Source of the DNA: Russula earlei
Lineage: Eukaryota; Basidiomycota; Agaricomycetes; Russulales; Russulaceae
DNA: 64,000 nucleotides
Direction of reading: 5' to 3'
Assembly: GCA_025769875.1 (NCBI GenBank)
Contig: JAGFNK010000223.1
Span: 16,034 to 80,033, forward strand
The notes under the pieces were generated by a model, which was given only the letters and a program-made list of their open reading frames with translations, ran no database searches and was not told the DNA's origin. The translations under genes were made by a program, and so were the position numbers. This document shows, piece after piece, positions 30,812 to 42,373 of the stretch (position 1 is the first letter of the stretch; each line of letters opens with the position of its first letter).

Positions 30812-33800
30812 CTATCACCTATGGGGAACTCGCCAGTTCACGACCATCTCGCCGATTTCATTTTCCCCTGTATCTGCCTGAACAACTACATTTAAAACTT
30901 CATATTTATACTATTGAGTGCCATTAATGTCATTCTAGCAATGAAAAATGGAGGTCCATCGAGTGGTTTTCAAGTTATATTTTGGCTGGGGGTCATGCCT
31001 GCATCATGCCTTCTGTCATGGCAGAGTGCAGAGTTTGATTCCAACTGGGTGATCACATACACTGACTCTGAGGGGTCTGGGGTCACTGCTATTCTATCCC
31101 TGTAATGCCATGTTACAGATGGTCCAGTCGGCCAGCACAAGACCACACATATGAGCAGCGGCTACAGGCTGCTTTGAGTGACTACAACAATGGTATACAT
31201 TGATCTTTTGCTTGTGCGGCACTGGCCCATGATGTGAGCGCTGCGTTCCGTACATCACAAAGTCCTTATCCAATAATTTCCAAGGTTTCCCACCGGACGC
31301 TACAAGACAGAGCTTCTGGGAGGCATAGGTCATGTCAGGAAGCCCACCAGGACAGCCAGCTTCTCAAGCCGGCCCAGGAAAAGACGTTGTTCGATTGGTG
31401 TGACCAAATGTCCATGAAGGCGATGCCTCTGGATCAAAAGGCACTGTGCGCTCACGCTCTGGACCTCTCTGGCCAGTACCCTGGAATAAACTGGCACTAT
31501 CAGTTCATCAAATGCAATTCCGGTCTGACTTTCTCAAAAGCAAGAGCGTTGGATCCAAAGCGTGCACAAAATTTCAATAAGGCAGTAGTCCATGACTACT
31601 TTGCAAAACAACAGGAATTGGTGGATAGTTACAACGGGATACCACCGGAACATCAGTGGAATATGGATGAGAAGGGAATTCAAATGGGAGGTGGCCATAA
31701 GAACAATGGAAGGAAGTTCTTATTCATGAAAGAATGGAAACAGCGATACCGTATCAAGAGTGACTGTCTGGAGCTCGTCTCCATCATTGAGTGGGTTTCA
31801 GCAGGTGGATTTATTATGCCATCGGGCTTTGTCCTCTCAGATGGCCCACTGCCTGACTGCCAGGATTTGGAAGGTGTTGGAAGGTGAGTTTTAATCCAGC
31901 GGTATGGCAGCAAGAATTAATATCTTTGTCTTCACAGCATCGCAATGTCCCCTTCTGGGTGGACAGATCGCGAAATATGCGAGCGATGGTTCCATTCTGT
32001 ATTCATTCCATTCGCTACTACACATCGTGTTAACAACAAGCCAATTGTACTGACCCTTGATGGGCACAGCTCACATGAGACCCCGGCCATGCAGCAACTC
32101 ACATACAACAACAATATCATACTGTTCTGCTTCTCTTTGAAGACAACACACAAGCTTCAGCCACTTGATGTGTTGGTTTTCGCACCAGTCCAGCGCACGT
32201 GGTCATCGCATTGCAACTGCTGCCTTGCCGAAGGTATCAAGATCACACATTATAATGTCATCCATGAATACATGGAGATTTGGAAAGTTATCACCCCGGA
32301 ACTCATTCAGAACACATTCTGCAAGTCCGGAATATGGCCCCTCAATCCATTGGTCTTCATGGAGGAGGACTTTGCGCCTAGCATGGTGTCATCATCTTTG
32401 TCGTGCTTCCCATCCTCATACCCGATAGAGGTTCCAACATCGCCTCCAGCAATCAGCTCGGACCTCAGTTCCGACTCTGGTGACGGTGATTACAGTGCCT
32501 CGGACTTGGAGGAAGGAGGGGAAGGAGTGTTAGATCCTTCTGGAGTATGGCAACAAGATAAGAGGGGCTCTGCAGATGGGGTAGGAGTCAACTGGTTGGG
32601 ATTGGCAAACTAAGTTGAGCTTAGGGCTCAACTGTTACAACAGGGGGCCTTATATAGCCCTACAGGGATAAGGTTTGTGCTACTGTAGTACTGGTCGGTG
32701 CTATAGAAGCAAAACGCGGCTCATAGAAGCGAGGTTGCTTCTATGTAAATGATCTCGGTGTTGGAAGCATTAAGTGCTTCCCTAGTAGCAATCTTGGTGT
32801 CATAAGTACTTTCCTAATCAAGGAAGCGACGTACGTGGCAGTACAAGAACATCTGGAACAGAAGCAATGCTACTCATTGCTTCTTCAATACATCTTCAGA
32901 TAGATACGATCAATGCGTTCCAAATGCGATATCAATGAACATAAACGATAAAGATCTGATGCACATATGATGCAAACGGTACAGTCCGTAGTTCAGGTGT
33001 TCCAGCATTCTCTGGACCCCAAACCACTCGGTAACAGCATGCAACTCAATAATCACATGCGCGTCTTTGGCACAGACCACGGAGGGGGTCATTTCTAATG
33101 ACCAAGTTGTCTCTCTGCTCCAAGATCAAAAGCGGAGCCATCAAGAGCTGATTGTGAAAATACAATCTCTTCATCAACAAGTTTCCGTCCTCACACAAAC
33201 AGTAATCATGCAAGCATCGCAACTGAGTGCGGTGAATGCACACTGCATGATCGCCCAGCGAGAGGCCAACGATTTGCATGCAAAGCTGGAAAATCAGCGA
33301 AAAACAAAACCACATTCTTCAACAAAGATCAAGGCCCGGTTTGTAACGCATCCTGAGCTGAAGGAAGCATTTGAAGCAGAGGAACGAAACCGAATTACCC
33401 AGGAGAGACAAGAAATACAAAAGTGCACTGAGAAAGCTGCTGAGGATTCTGCCCGTGCAATACAAATTAGTAAAGGTACTGTCTCAAAGGTTTTCAACAA
33501 CTCTCTTTCATCATACAAGCGCAAGGAAGACCTCATGATCATTGCAGGTGCACTTGAGCTCTTGATGGAGGGCACCACATCTGAGCTCACCACACAAATC
33601 AAAGAGCACCTTGCTGCACATCCAGAGTTGGAAATCAACCAACAGTTTATGGGACTCTATGGCAGATGACATAGTAGTATGCTGTATCCCTCCTCATTGT
33701 CCCTGGTCTCCGAGTCATCAGGAGGACCCTCAAATGCAGCACAACCATTTGCACAACTGTCCTCACTGACACACCACTTGGTTTTTGCTTACAGCACTAC

Positions 33801-34039
33801 ACCTTACAATAGTACTGTACCATCATTCCAGACTGAAGAAGAACTGGATTTCACTCAATTAGATGCCCATTACAACTGTTTTCCTTAGTCCCCACCTAAT
33901 CAAATTGCCTATGTAAATACAATGGGGATGTTTCATCCTGGGTGGACTTCAATTCGGCATGTGTTACATGTCCATTACTTTTGTGACATTTGTGACTGGC
34001 AAGATGGTCATGAACTGGTGAGTTCCCCATAGGTAATAG
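30812..34039 (+). mobile_element. Pogo-like (Tc1/mariner superfamily) DNA transposon, 3.2 kb
   Basis: The terminal inverted repeats are 30812-30850 (CTATCACCTATGGGGAACTC...) and 34001-34039 (reverse complement CTATTACCTATGGGGAACTC...), with a few mismatches. Both ends are flanked by TA (30810-30811, 34040-34041), the target duplication of this superfamily. Transposase exons lie inside. A 699-bp deletion derivative with related ends and internal blocks sits at 49428-50126. Confidence 0.88.
31234..33669 (+). CDS. Pogo-like DDE transposase (CENP-B-type), probably interrupted
   Basis: The first block (to 31887) reads SKVSHRTLQDRASGRH and AQEKTLFDWCDQMSMKAMPL, a CENP-B-type HTH segment, then WNMDEKGIQMGG, the first catalytic Asp region. 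A 51-nt intron (GTGAGTTTTA...CTTCACAG, about 31887-31938) leads to the second block with PIVLTLDGHSSH (second Asp) and KTTHKLQPLDV (third Asp), then an acidic Ser-rich stretch ending at 32613. A stop and about 450 nt without a frame follow. A third block, 33067-33669, reads LLQDQKRSHQELIVKIQSLH, a coiled-coil-like tail usual in these proteins. The catalytic residues are present. Whether 32614-33066 is an intron or an insertion is unclear, and the start codon is not certain. Confidence 0.72.
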
Positions 34040-34041
34040 TA

Positions 34042-36675
34042 TTATTGCTGTTTTCAGCACACTTGGTGGAGCTTGAATTCCACCCAAATTGGCGCAGAAA
34101 ACACCCTCAAACATGCAGGATGAATATCTAACTCAAAACACCTCCAATTCATATGAAACCTATTGTCCCTGAATTGCCTGAATGAGGGCTAGGCAGCCCC
34201 ATTATTTTCATGAGATTTGAGTGAGAATTGGTGGAGCTGGACTCAAGCCACCTCCACATGTGTATTAGATGAATTACAACTCAAAATCATGGTCAATATC
34301 TATTATTTTGCCCTCATGTTGTACCCATGGGCTATCTTGAGGCAGCCCCATAGTGTTTTTGACTGGGAGGAGCACCTAGCAGGAATGTGAGAATGTGTTT
34401 GTTCATTCAACTGCACTCAGGTTCACACAGATGATAAAAGGACAACAGGGCAACTTTATTCAAGATGGTAGCATATACAGGTGGGAACTAAGGCTAAGGG
34501 ACAGGAAAAGCACAAAAGACAGGCATATGAAAGGAAATCTAGACATAAGAAGGGGACCAAAGCTGGACAACATGAGGTATTGAGTCATGGTCTCCAGCAG
34601 CTGTGGTAGTGGTGTGTGGCAATTTGTGAAGGATGGCTGAGGCCAGGTGTGGTGACAAGGGGTGTGGTTGAGTCGTGACGTGAGGGGGAGACAATGCAAA
34701 GGAGAGGCTGGAGGGGGGATAGGGAGAGTGCTGGTGGGTGGTTGCTTGGGTGCTGATGGCGCTGCTGAACATGATTGCAGGTGGGATGATTGGAGAGATT
34801 GGATGGCAGATGCAAGGTAGAGGAGCAAGGGGGCGTGGATGTAGAAAGGGAGAGGGAAGACAGCAGCAGGCTGGGAAATGGATGCATAGGTGGTGTGCAG
34901 ATCTCTGACTAACAAAATGAGAGACTAGTAAAAGGGGAGAAAAAGTGTACTGAAACATACAGTAGCAACACTGTCCGATGGCAATGAAGATGGTGGCATG
35001 GTACAGGGCTCTTCGGTGGTGCATCAGGACTCGTCAGTGCATGGTGAAGGCAGGGGCATTGAGGGCAAGGGTGTGCAGTGGTTGATTGGAGTGAGGTGGC
35101 ATGCTGGTGGTGGCAATGATGATGCAAGGACAAAGAGGAGATGGCACAAAAGGAATATGCACATATGTACTCTTGTAAGTGATTCGTGGCCAGCCATATA
35201 GCTGTGTGGGTGAGTTGACATTGAGGCCATGCTGAGATGCAAGGGAGGCAAAGGCAAGTGAATCAGTCTTGAATTGTGACTGAAAGACAGAAAACTCACC
35301 CATAAAGTGACCACAAGCAGAATGCACTGAACAATGGACTTGACAATGTTCATATATGACATGTTCAACCTCAAGAGCAAGAGAATGGGCAAGGTGAAGG
35401 TGAGGTGGGTGTGAAAAGTGATGTACAGTGTCCAAGTGATGTGTGGCAGCAAGGAAGCAACTCAAAAAAAACAAGTGTATGCATATGTGCCACTGAATCA
35501 CTCAGCGTTTGCATTCACATTTGTTTGCCACAAATCACTTACAAGAGTACATATGTGCATATTCCTTTTGTGCCATCTCCTCTTTGTCCTCACATCATCA
35601 TTGTTGCTGCCAGCACGCCACCTTGCCCCCATCAACCACTGCATGCCCTTGCCCTCAATGCCCTCACCTTCACCATGCACCAACAAGTCCCGATGCAGCG
35701 CTGAAGAGCCCCATACCATGCTGCCATCTTCGTTGCCATTGGACGGTGTTGCTACTGTATGTTTCAGTATGCTTTTTCTCCCCTTTTAGTAGTCTCTCAT
35801 TTTGTTAGTCAGAGATCTGCACACCACCTATGCATCCATTTCCCAGCCTGCCACCATCTTCCCTCTCCCTTTCTACATCCACACCCCCTCGCTCCTCTAC
35901 CTCACATCTGCCATCCAATCTCTCTAATCGTCCCACCCACAATCATGTTCAGCAGCACCATCAGCACCCAAGCAACCACCCACCAGCACTCTCCCTATCC
36001 CCCCTCCAGCCTCTCCTTTGCATTGTCTCCCCCTCATGTCACAACATGACCACACCCCTCATCACCACACCTGGCCTCAGCCATCCTTCACAAATTGCCA
36101 CACACCACTACCACAGCTGCTGGAGACCACAACTTGATACCTCACATTGTCCAGCTTCAGTCCCCTTCTTACATCTAGATTTCCTTTCATATGTCTGTCT
36201 TTTGTGTTTTTCCTGTCCCTTAGCCTTAGTTCCCACCTGTATATGCTACCATCTTGAATAAAGTTGCCCTGTTGTCCTCTTATCATCTGTGTGAACCTGA
36301 GTGCAGTTGAATGAACAAACACATTCTTGTGTTCCTGCTAGGTGCTCCTCCCAGTCAAAAACACTATGGGGCTGCCTCAAGACATCCCATGGGTACAACA
36401 TGAGGGCAAAATAATAGATATTGACCATGATTTTGAGTTGTAATTCATCTAATACACATGTGGAGGTGGCTTGAGTCCAGCTCCACCAATTCTCACTCAA
36501 ATCTCATGAAAATAATGGGGCTGCCTAGCCCTCATTCAGGCAATTCAGGGACAATAGGTTTCATATGAATTGAAGGTGTTTTGAGTTAGATATTCATCCC
36601 GCATGTTTGAGGAGGTTTTCTGTGCTGATTTGGGTGGAATTCAAGCTCCGCCAAGTGCACTGAAAACAGCAATAA
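34042..36675. mobile_element. Foldback element with about 1.15-kb inverted arms
   Basis: The left arm, 34042-35189, begins TTATTGCTGTTTTCAG. The right arm, 35527-36675, is its reverse complement and ends CTGAAAACAGCAATAA. By eye the arms are about 95% identical, and they flank a spacer of about 340 bp. The arms carry only low-complexity Pro/His/Ser-rich frames, which I do not treat as genes. The left end directly abuts the TA duplication of the pogo-like transposon. A partial end of the same family occurs at 57265-57302. No clear target duplication was found. Confidence 0.8.
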
Positions 36676-37523
36676 CCAGACTAGGTACAAACTGAGTGTA
36701 AATAACTAGTTCTACTCAGAGATGCTAAAAGGGGTCCTGGTATATGTGTCGAGTGAGGGGATCCCTCACTCGGCCTCATGTGCTCGCGATTGAGCTCACT
36801 CGCAGTCGGGAATCATAACAACAGTTTTGCTGATGAAGTAAGTACCTGAGACCACAAAGTGCAGTACACCTAACTGCCATCATGGGTCACTAAGTATGTC
36901 CAAGGATCTGTGGTAACTAGCTACTGATTGTGCTAAATCATCCCATCAGTGTATCTAACATGTGATGCACTGCATCACATGGCAGTGTATGAGCTGAAGC
37001 TGGTAATGCCTGGCCCAGCCAGGGCTGGGTGATTTGATGCATCAACACATCAGAGTTGTGATTGCATCACAACACACCTGGGGCTCAGGCCAGTGCAGAT
37101 CTCAACAGGTAAGCTGACTCTCCATTCTCATTTTAATTAGTTAATTGATTATCAAGGGAGGTTTTTTCCTGATGATTCCACATCATTACCAACATTGGAA
37201 AATCCGAATGCGGCATGGCCGAACGCATACATACTGAGCTGGGTTATTTGCAAACCACTTGTGGTTCTCCTGATGCAATGCTATTGCGTTTGCTATCGAC
37301 ATCACGATGCGATGATGCCAATCCTGATCCAGTAGCTGTGCAGGTGATTCGCAATATACTATAAAGTCAAGTCCTGTCGTAACATTCCCTTTTAGCCGTG
37401 CTCCCATCTACATACTAGTCTGTGCTGGTCACCGACAATCTTTCTCTACATTTTCTACGCCGCTACCTTGTTCGTAATTTGACGACTTCGACAAAAAATC
37501 CACAATCCCGATTATAAGTAACA
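36676..37523. other. Upstream region of the secreted repeat gene
   Basis: No gene recognised. Short repeated TGATGCATCA-like and TGCATCACA words occur near 36960-37075. GATTATAAGTAAC lies just before the start codon at 37524. Confidence 0.4.
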
Positions 37524-39248
37524 ATGCGCGCCTCGGTTTCTGCCATATTCTGCCTCGCCGTTGGTATCGCTCCATCGTTCGCGCTTCCTGGATTGTACGC
37601 CCACCGCGTCAAGTTATCTCTCCTCCTGAAGTTGACTTTACCTTTTAGTGGTCAAGGTCAATCAGACGACCCACAGGCCCGGCTTGAAGCGTTGTATGCC
37701 CACCTCGCAAGTTCTCTTTCCTCCCTGAAATTGACTTTACCTTTTAGGCTTAATCGACAAGGAGCTTCGTTACGATCGTCCGCGCCTCATGGCTTGTACG
37801 CTCACCGCGTCAAGTTATCTCTCCTCCTGAAGTTGACTTTACCTTTTAGTGGTCAAGGTCAATCAGACGACCCACAGGCCCGGCTTGAAGCGTTGTATGC
37901 CCACCTCGCAAGTTCTCTTTCCTCCCTGAAGTTGACTTTACCTTTCAGGCTTAATCGACAAGGAGCTTCGTTACGATCGTCCGCGCCTCATGGCTTGTAC
38001 GCCCACCGCGTCAAGTTATCTCTCCTCCTGAAGTTGACTTTACCTTTTAGTGGTCACGGTCAATCAGACGACCCACAGGCCCGGCTTGAAGCGTTGTATG
38101 CCCACCTCGCAAGTTCTCTTTCCTCCCTGAAGTTGATTTTACCTTTTAGGCTTAATCGACAAGGAGCTTCATTACGATCGTCCGCGCCTCATGACTTGTA
38201 CGCCCACCGCGTCAAGTTATCTCACCTCCTGAAGTTGACTTTACCTTTTAGTGGTCAAGGTCAATCAGACGACCCACAGGCCCGGCTTGAAGCGTTGTAT
38301 GCCCACCTCGCAAGTTCTCTTTCCTCCCTGAAGTTGATTTTACCTTTTAGGCTTAATCGACAAGGAGCTTCATTACGATCGTCCGCGCCTCATGACTTGT
38401 ACGCCCACCGCGTCAAGTTATCTCACCTCCTGAAGTTGACTTTACCTTTTAGTGGTCAAGGTCAATCAGACGACCCACAGGCCCGGCTTGAAGCGTTGTA
38501 TGCCCACCTCGCAAGTTCTCTTTCCTCCCTGAAGTTGATTTTACCTTTTAGGCTTAATCGACAAGGAGCTTCATTACGATCGTCCGCGCATCATGGCTTG
38601 TACGCCCACCGCGTCAAGTTATCTCTCCTCCTGAAGTTGACTTTACCTTTTAGGCTTAATCGACAAGGAGCTTCATTAGGATCGTCCGCGCCTCATGGCT
38701 TGTACGTCCACCGCGTCAAGTTATCTTTCCTCCCTGAAGTTGACTTTACCTTTTAGGGGTCAAGGTCCATCATCGCCCGTGCCTCATGGCTTGTACGCCC
38801 TCTCGTCACGTTAGCTTTCCTCCCTGAAGTTGACTTTACGCGAACCTAGTGGGTCAGGCCACTTGCAGAATCTACCGCCTCCACCGTACTCGGAAATTGA
38901 TCCATAGTACGTTGTCTTTCCTCCCTGAAGTTGACTTTACCTTGTAGACCTAGTGCTAGTGTGCCAAACAGGTCTGCATCTCCCGTGCCTCATGAAGTGT
39001 ACGCCCACCTCGTTATCTTTCCTCCCTGACGTTGACTTTGACTTGTAGACCTGGTGTGTCAAAGCAGGGTCCATCGTCCCCACATCAAACGTACGTCCAC
39101 CTCTTCAAGCTGTCTTCCCTTTCTGAAGTCGACTTTACCGTGCAGAGATACTTCTGCGTCCCGATCCCGATCCCGGTCCCGGTTCAGCATGCGGAGCATG
39201 ACTAGGGGGAAGAAGAAAGACGGGGGTTCATCATCAAACAATTATTGA
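37524..39248 (+). CDS. Small secreted repeat protein encoded by a tandem exon-intron array (17 exons)
   Basis: The start MRASVSAIFCLAVGIAPSFA is a clear signal peptide. From 37595, five 201-bp units each read intron A (54 nt, GTACGCCCACCGCGTCAAG...TTTTAG), exon a (45 nt), intron B (54 nt, GTATGCCCACCTCGCAAG...TTTTAG), exon b (48 nt). Spliced, each unit gives 31 residues: GQGQSDDPQARLEAL then LNRQGASLRSSAPHG plus a junction Phe. Further introns are 38600-38653, 38702-38756, 38793-38849, 38907-38953, 38999-39048 and 39091-39145. The last exon (39146-39248) encodes a Ser/Arg tail (SASRSRSRSRF) ending NNY-stop. The CDS is 867 nt, 288 residues. All 16 introns are phase 2, and all internal exons are multiples of 3. 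No Cys and no dibasic KR/RR sites occur in the mature repeats. The function is unknown. The unspliced frame is also open to 38756. Confidence 0.78.
37595..38599 (+). repeat. Five tandem 201-bp units, each two exons plus two introns
   Basis: Units start at 37595, 37796, 37997, 38198 and 38399, and a partial unit begins at 38600. Identity between units is about 97% or more, with a few substitutions such as GGTCAAGG/GGTCACGG and TTTTAG/TTTCAG. Introns A and B also resemble each other over their 3' halves (CTGAAGTTGACTTTACC). Confidence 0.95.
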
Positions 39249-39622
39249 TCGGGGTTCAAATGATAATCCAAGTTCAAATATTTTTAGGGGTCCAAATAAT
39301 TTTCAGGTTGTCAGGCCTGAGTGGCCCCATAACATGAGGAGGTGATGAGGGGTTGAGCCAAATTACTTGTGAAATTATTGCAAACCTGTATATATGATTT
39401 GGTCCAAGTGAAGAGGGACTGTAGTGTGCCACTGTGGGCAGGTGGAGTTTATGGGGCTTGATCTGAGGGTTGGTATGAGCAGAGGAATAGAGAGCAAGCA
39501 GTGGTTGTGCCCTGGACATGGTGCTTGATGCCTTAGAGGCATGGGCCCAAGAGTGAATGTATGTGCATTTTGAGGGAGAAGAGGGAGAGTGTTTTATAAT
39601 AAGGAGTTGTTGGTAGTTGCGT
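39249..39622. other. Unassigned DNA between secreted repeat gene and MULE
   Basis: AT-rich; no reading frame or element end recognised apart from the MULE border at its right side. Confidence 0.4.
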
Positions 39623-39775
39623 ACTTTTAGCAGGTGGTTAGATGATCAAAAATTACTATAAAAGGTGATTGGGTCGGCAAGATAATCGGGGCTTCAATCA
39701 CGCGTGTAAATGACACCAAAGTATTTTCTAAATCACTTATTTAATGACTTATTTATTATGTATCTTGAAAATAAA

Positions 39776-40342
39776 TTACAATACAAATAAAGATTTTCTA
39801 TTGTAAGGATCAGCAGAAGATGAGGCCACTAGAATAGGTGGTGGTGCGAGTCCGAAGGGACATGGTGCAAGGGAGGCTGGTGGCATCTGAGGGAGGGGGG
39901 TTCCGAGGGGGGTTCCGAGGGAGGGGGGTTTGAGACGGCGGTTCCCCGAGGGCACTGCATGCGCGCATTCGCTGGCAGGCAGATGTTGCATCAGGCTTGG
40001 CGCGCTTGCCCGACCATTCGCCCCCAGGCGTACGGATCATCGTGAACACGGCGGCGCTTTCCCTTAGCGACGCCGATGCTTTGCGCTGTAAGTCCCCGCG
40101 CGTCGGGGAGACTGGTCCAGTTGTTTTGGGCCCCGTTTGACACCCATACGCTCGGCTGTCTCCGTCCATGTATGCTGATTGGGCGCAATTACCTCTTATC
40201 AGGGTAAGACCTTGAAACCTTGAATTATATTAATTGTGGCTGCCAAACTGTATTTGGCGGCCCAGGCGGCCTCGACGATCTCTGCTGATTGATTAGTATC
40301 CTCAAGCCTAGATGCAAGATCGCGTGATAACAATATGATCTC
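39776..40342. other. 3' noncoding part of the MULE
   Basis: This lies between the left inverted end and the SWIM-domain exon. It contains a G-rich stretch (39890-39935) with repeats of GGGGGGTTCCGAG and no recognised frame. Confidence 0.45.
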
Positions 40343-40765
40343 CTATGAGAGAGATACTAGGCTCTTCCTTGGCCTGGTGGATGGGGATGGTGGGTCAGGG
40401 GATCTATTTGCATTCTCTGTGGGAGCTTTTTGGGTGCTCTCTTCAGGACAGAGGTGGGGAAAGTGGATGTAGATTGCTGCAATGTGTTTGCAGAATCTAA
40501 TCCGTGGATAATCTGTGCAATCACAAGTTGACTTCATCAGATCAATTGAGTAAAACTCACCGGACCGGGATTGTGAAGCGACGTGAAAGCAGATCTCGTT
40601 GAATTGCAAAATCGAATCTTGTGATATGCTCTTGGCGCAGGCGAAAAGTTTCCGACGCCTGTCAGCCACCAGGTCCCGACCATCGAGCCCGACTTGCTGA
40701 CGTTCATGCCTGTTTTGGTAATATGGCACCATTCAATGCACTAGCACAAATAAGATTCAATCAAT

Positions 40766-41302
40766 TGTTAAGATCTGACAGATCTTAGTACCAACTCTTC
40801 TTGTGAAAGAGTTGCTTGATATAGTTCAAGCACTAGACTTCGAACCCTTTGATATTATCTCAGGAAGATTGAATGTAGAAAAGAGAGGGACCTCTTTCAG
40901 TTAGAGTCTGCACTATAGTTTGTTTAGATCGTTTGACAAGATAGTTGTCTTGTTGAAAAGTGTAAGTCGAGCGTAAGGCTCGACTTCTTGGTACCACAGA
41001 CTATTTATACGATATCTCAATAACTACTGATCCGATTCGTACGAAACTCGGGGTGCACATAGCTGGGAACCAGTAGTATCCAAATACATAGGGCGCAATT
41101 CAAGAATGTTAGAAATGACTCACGCGTGAGTCATTCTTTCCTAGTATCAGTCATGAATCAGTAAGCAATCAGTCATCGATCAGTAAGCAATCAGTAAGCG
41201 ACTATGGTCAAGATCAGTAAGCAATCACTAAGCCAGACATATGAGTAATCACAGATGAGTCAACAAAACAGATGACAGTCGGAGAACAAGAGAATCTTAA
41301 CA
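40766..41302. repeat. Solo LTR inserted in the MULE transposase gene
   Basis: The 537-bp segment starts TGTTAAGATC and ends GAATCTTAACA, so it has TG...CA ends with a terminal inverted TGTTAAGAT. The flanking 5-mers are TCAAT (40761-40765) and TCGAT (41303-41307), a target duplication differing by one CpG-type transition. Inside are repeats of the ATCAGTAAGCAATCA type (41150-41240). No internal retrotransposon coding region is present, so this is a solo LTR from recombination. Confidence 0.78.
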
Positions 41303-42352
41303 TCGATCCACCAATTGCGCTTGCCATCGAGCCAGTGTGATTTGAGGACGTGATGATATCTAAAAAATGATTAAGTCATCTTATCTGTGGATCAGTTGGA
41401 ACACATAAGCTTCGATCAACATATTTGTGTCCCCTTCCTCAAAGATATGCCAATTTTTCCAGAAAAGCATGGACCACATATGCACCACAGGCATCCATTC
41501 ACACCCAAGGTAGTTCACAAAACTTTGTGGGACCTGAGGATCAGTGGAGATCTCCTCCCAGATTTGCAGAAAGTCGGCCTGATCATCTGTATGTACCCAT
41601 CTCTTGATCTTATCCCACAGATCAGGAAATTCAGTTGTATTGAAGTGTGATTGCATCGCGCGCAACACGTGCCATTTGCAAAGCCATATCCGACTTCCCA
41701 GATAAGCAATCTTGAGGGCGGCAATCTGCATGGCATCATGATCTGTCATAATAATAGATGGCCGGATAGCTGGACTGGCATCCCTGACCCAATGGACAAA
41801 AAAGGAAATTGTGTCCGTTGTTCCATTGGATGCCAGCATCCAGGCAACAGGCACACCTATCCAGAAAAGGTAAGCGCGCTAAATTGACATTTAGTAAATA
41901 TTATGCACCATGTCCCTAGTGATCCCGCGCGATCATGGTAAATAATAAAAAGTCCGGATATTGAGTAATATTATGAGTTGCATCAATACCAATGAAGCCG
42001 TTCCCAAGGCAGCGGAATGCCTCCATTTGGAAAGGGGTCTGGATGCATAACACATATGCATCCTCCTGCAGATTTGACTGAGATGGGGCACTGTGCAGCC
42101 TATCTTTGTAAAATACATTTGTATTTTCATCTCTCAATCTGTCCAACCAGAGCCTGGTGGAGATGGCATCCTCTGGATGCAGCCTGATATCGTTATCTTC
42201 AATTTCCTGGGCCATGCGGCTCACATCCCGAAGCGAGATGAATCGGTCTCGGCTGCCATCAGGCGACGAATCCTGAATATCGCATACCTTTCAATTCATT
42301 AGGTTAGCGATTAAAAATAAATTCAATGCACACTTACTATTTCCCATGGATC

Positions 42353-42366
42353 AACCTTCCTTGACA
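42353..42366. repeat. Left target-site duplication of the LINE
   Basis: AACCTTCCTTGACA (14 bp) at 42353-42366 is repeated at 49323-49336 directly after the poly(A) tail. Confidence 0.92.
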
Positions 42367-42373
42367 CATGACC

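Noticed and set aside
32633..33036. Possible solo LTR (TGTTAC...GTAACA) inside the pogo transposase
   Set aside because: No target duplication flanks it (CTCAAC versus GCATGC) and the borders are not otherwise LTR-like. Recorded only as an unexplained interval.
34460..35133. Several Pro/His/Ser-rich ORFs of 100-160 residues in the foldback arms
   Set aside because: They occur in overlapping frames in both arms because of C-rich pyrimidine tracts. They show no family features and would be mirrored copies of repeat DNA.
37595..38599. Regular repeat array that might suggest CRISPR or a satellite
   Set aside because: Units are 201 bp and contiguous with coding and splice features; there are no short repeats with unique spacers, and the genome is fungal.
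37524..38756. A 410-residue continuous ORF with 67-residue repeats
   Set aside because: It is the unspliced reading of the tandem array. Each repeat contains two canonical introns, and only the spliced model continues through to a sensible stop at 39248.
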